A stretch of 14,197 nucleotides of DNA from CAUZEO01 sp963578625 (GTDB taxonomy: Bacteria > Verrucomicrobiota > Kiritimatiellia > SLOV01), in the NCBI GenBank assembly GCA_963578625.1, contig CAUZEO010000112.1, positions 1 to 14,197 of the forward strand, given 5' to 3'. The translations under genes were made by a program, and so were the position numbers. The notes under the pieces were generated by a model. It worked only from the letters and a program-made list of their open reading frames with translations. It had not been told where the DNA came from and searched no databases. Each line of letters opens with the position of its first letter. Position 1 is the first letter of the stretch. Shown one piece after another: positions 13,483 through 14,197 of this stretch.

Positions 13483-14197
13483 AGCCGCCGTAACCACTTG
13501 ATAGTAATAATCGAACATTGCTCGCCCCCTGCGAGGTGCCGTCTTTGAGTCGAGGCCGTGCCGGGGCCGGAGCGTGACCGCCATTTCCAGGATCCCATGG
13601 TCGAATAGCGGCTCGATGTTGATTTCGGGGCTCAATCCCAGGGCCACGATCAGGGGCGGCACGATTTCAGGGAGCGGATCTGATGCGTCCGGAAGGTCCC
13701 ATGGGGGGCCGCACAAGGAAACATATGCGTCGACCTCCGGGTGATCTTCGAAAATCCGGCGATACATCTCCGCGGGAAATCCGCCGTTCACTTCGGCGCG
13801 TTCCTGGGGGTATGCGGCATGGATGCCCATCCACGAGAATTCTCCATTATCCGGCTCACCGTCGTCCCCCATCATATCGTCCAGCGGACGTCCGAAGTAG
13901 GCATATCCCTGCTTTCCGGTCACGAAAACTCCATACTGCCCCGTATCGATATATTTTATCTGCTGATCCAAATCGATTCCGTTCATCGCGCCCCCCACCG
14001 AAATTGGCCCGGGCAGAAAAATTGGCGATAAGCCTGCGTGTAGCCTTCGGAAAGCAGGGGGCCAAAATTGATTTGATAGTTGCCCTTCAAACCGGGCTCA
14101 CTCGGATTCACAAAAATAAACCGAACCGTATTAGGTTGTAGTCCCGCCCATCCCGGCATGATCCGGTCTTCGTGATCGGCTCCATATAGTGCGGTGA
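13471..14197 (-). pseudogene. Frameshifted pseudopilin-like gene, 5' end beyond the window
   Basis: The product parallels its neighbour. One frame from the right edge gives GADHEDRIMPGWAGLQPNT, then NYQINFGPLLSE and FFCPGQFRW, before running into a stop (TGA 13985-13983). The next frame gives MNGIDLDQQIKY, GKQGYAYFGRPLDDMMGDDG and HAAYPQERAEV to TAA 13473-13471. The switch is at a run of six G on the coding strand (plus-strand C 13991-13996); seven G would restore one frame. This could be a sequencing error, a true frameshift or a slippery site (T-GGG-GGG-C suits a -1 slip). The C-terminal part (about 85 residues, ending AMFDYYYQVVTAASGE) does not show the DGH ending of the paralogue. The prepilin leader expected upstream is outside the window. 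Confidence 0.75.

Overview
The window holds part of a secretion-oriented gene cluster, almost all of it on the minus strand, plus one convergent oxygenase gene at the left edge. Several traits point to an uncultured bacterium of the PVC/FCB-like phyla (Lentisphaerota, Kiritimatiellota, Hydrogenedentota, Planctomycetota or Poribacteria-like). These are type IV prepilin-like proteins with an FTLIELL leader and a DGH-type C-terminus, very large exported proteins with CBM9-like, FlgD-Ig-like and NHL-type propeller modules, a PhyH-family oxygenase, and repeat-rich gene junctions. The assignment to a phylum is inference; no rRNA or tRNA gene is visible.

Layout, left to right. (1) 3-170: the 3' end of an unrecognised plus-strand ORF, followed closely by a PhyH-family Fe(II)/2-oxoglutarate dioxygenase (179-889). 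(2) 885-1087: a heptanucleotide repeat element whose right arm has 17 perfect TTCACTG copies; it separates the oxygenase from the convergent cluster. (3) Minus strand, in order of transcription from the right edge: a frameshifted pseudopilin-like gene cut by the window edge (14197-13471); an intact pseudopilin-like gene (13303-12371); a 666-residue probable alpha/alpha-toroid protein resembling polysaccharide lyases (12208-10208); a 1151-residue exported FlgD-Ig/propeller/CBM9-like protein (10206-6751), whose start lies one base after the preceding stop; a 339-residue exported Asp-box (BNR/Ycf48-like) propeller with a TTG start (6728-5709); a broken S23-type four-helix-bundle gene (5679-5265); and a 1398-residue exported CBM9/FlgD-Ig/propeller/CBM9-like protein (5268-1072) that is a longer paralogue of the 1151-residue one.

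The minus-strand genes read as one or a few co-directional transcription units making envelope or secreted carbohydrate-facing proteins: two giant modular proteins, a second propeller, pilin-like proteins and one apparently unexported toroid protein. A role in binding and processing a polysaccharide is plausible but rests on fold-level similarity only.

The most unusual feature is the repeat system at the gene junctions. Heptads of the AGTRARN type occur as inward-facing inverted pairs at four junctions (885-1087, 5173-5720, 12213-12365, 13388-13482), with a similar order of heptad variants in the better-preserved arms. Read into the element from either side they contain stop codons in all frames; read outward they contain none and encode hydrophobic residues. 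Four genes take their stop codon from the element, and the signal-peptide core of the 1398-residue protein is encoded by it. A second heptad family and an octamer family encode the leader regions of two other exported proteins.
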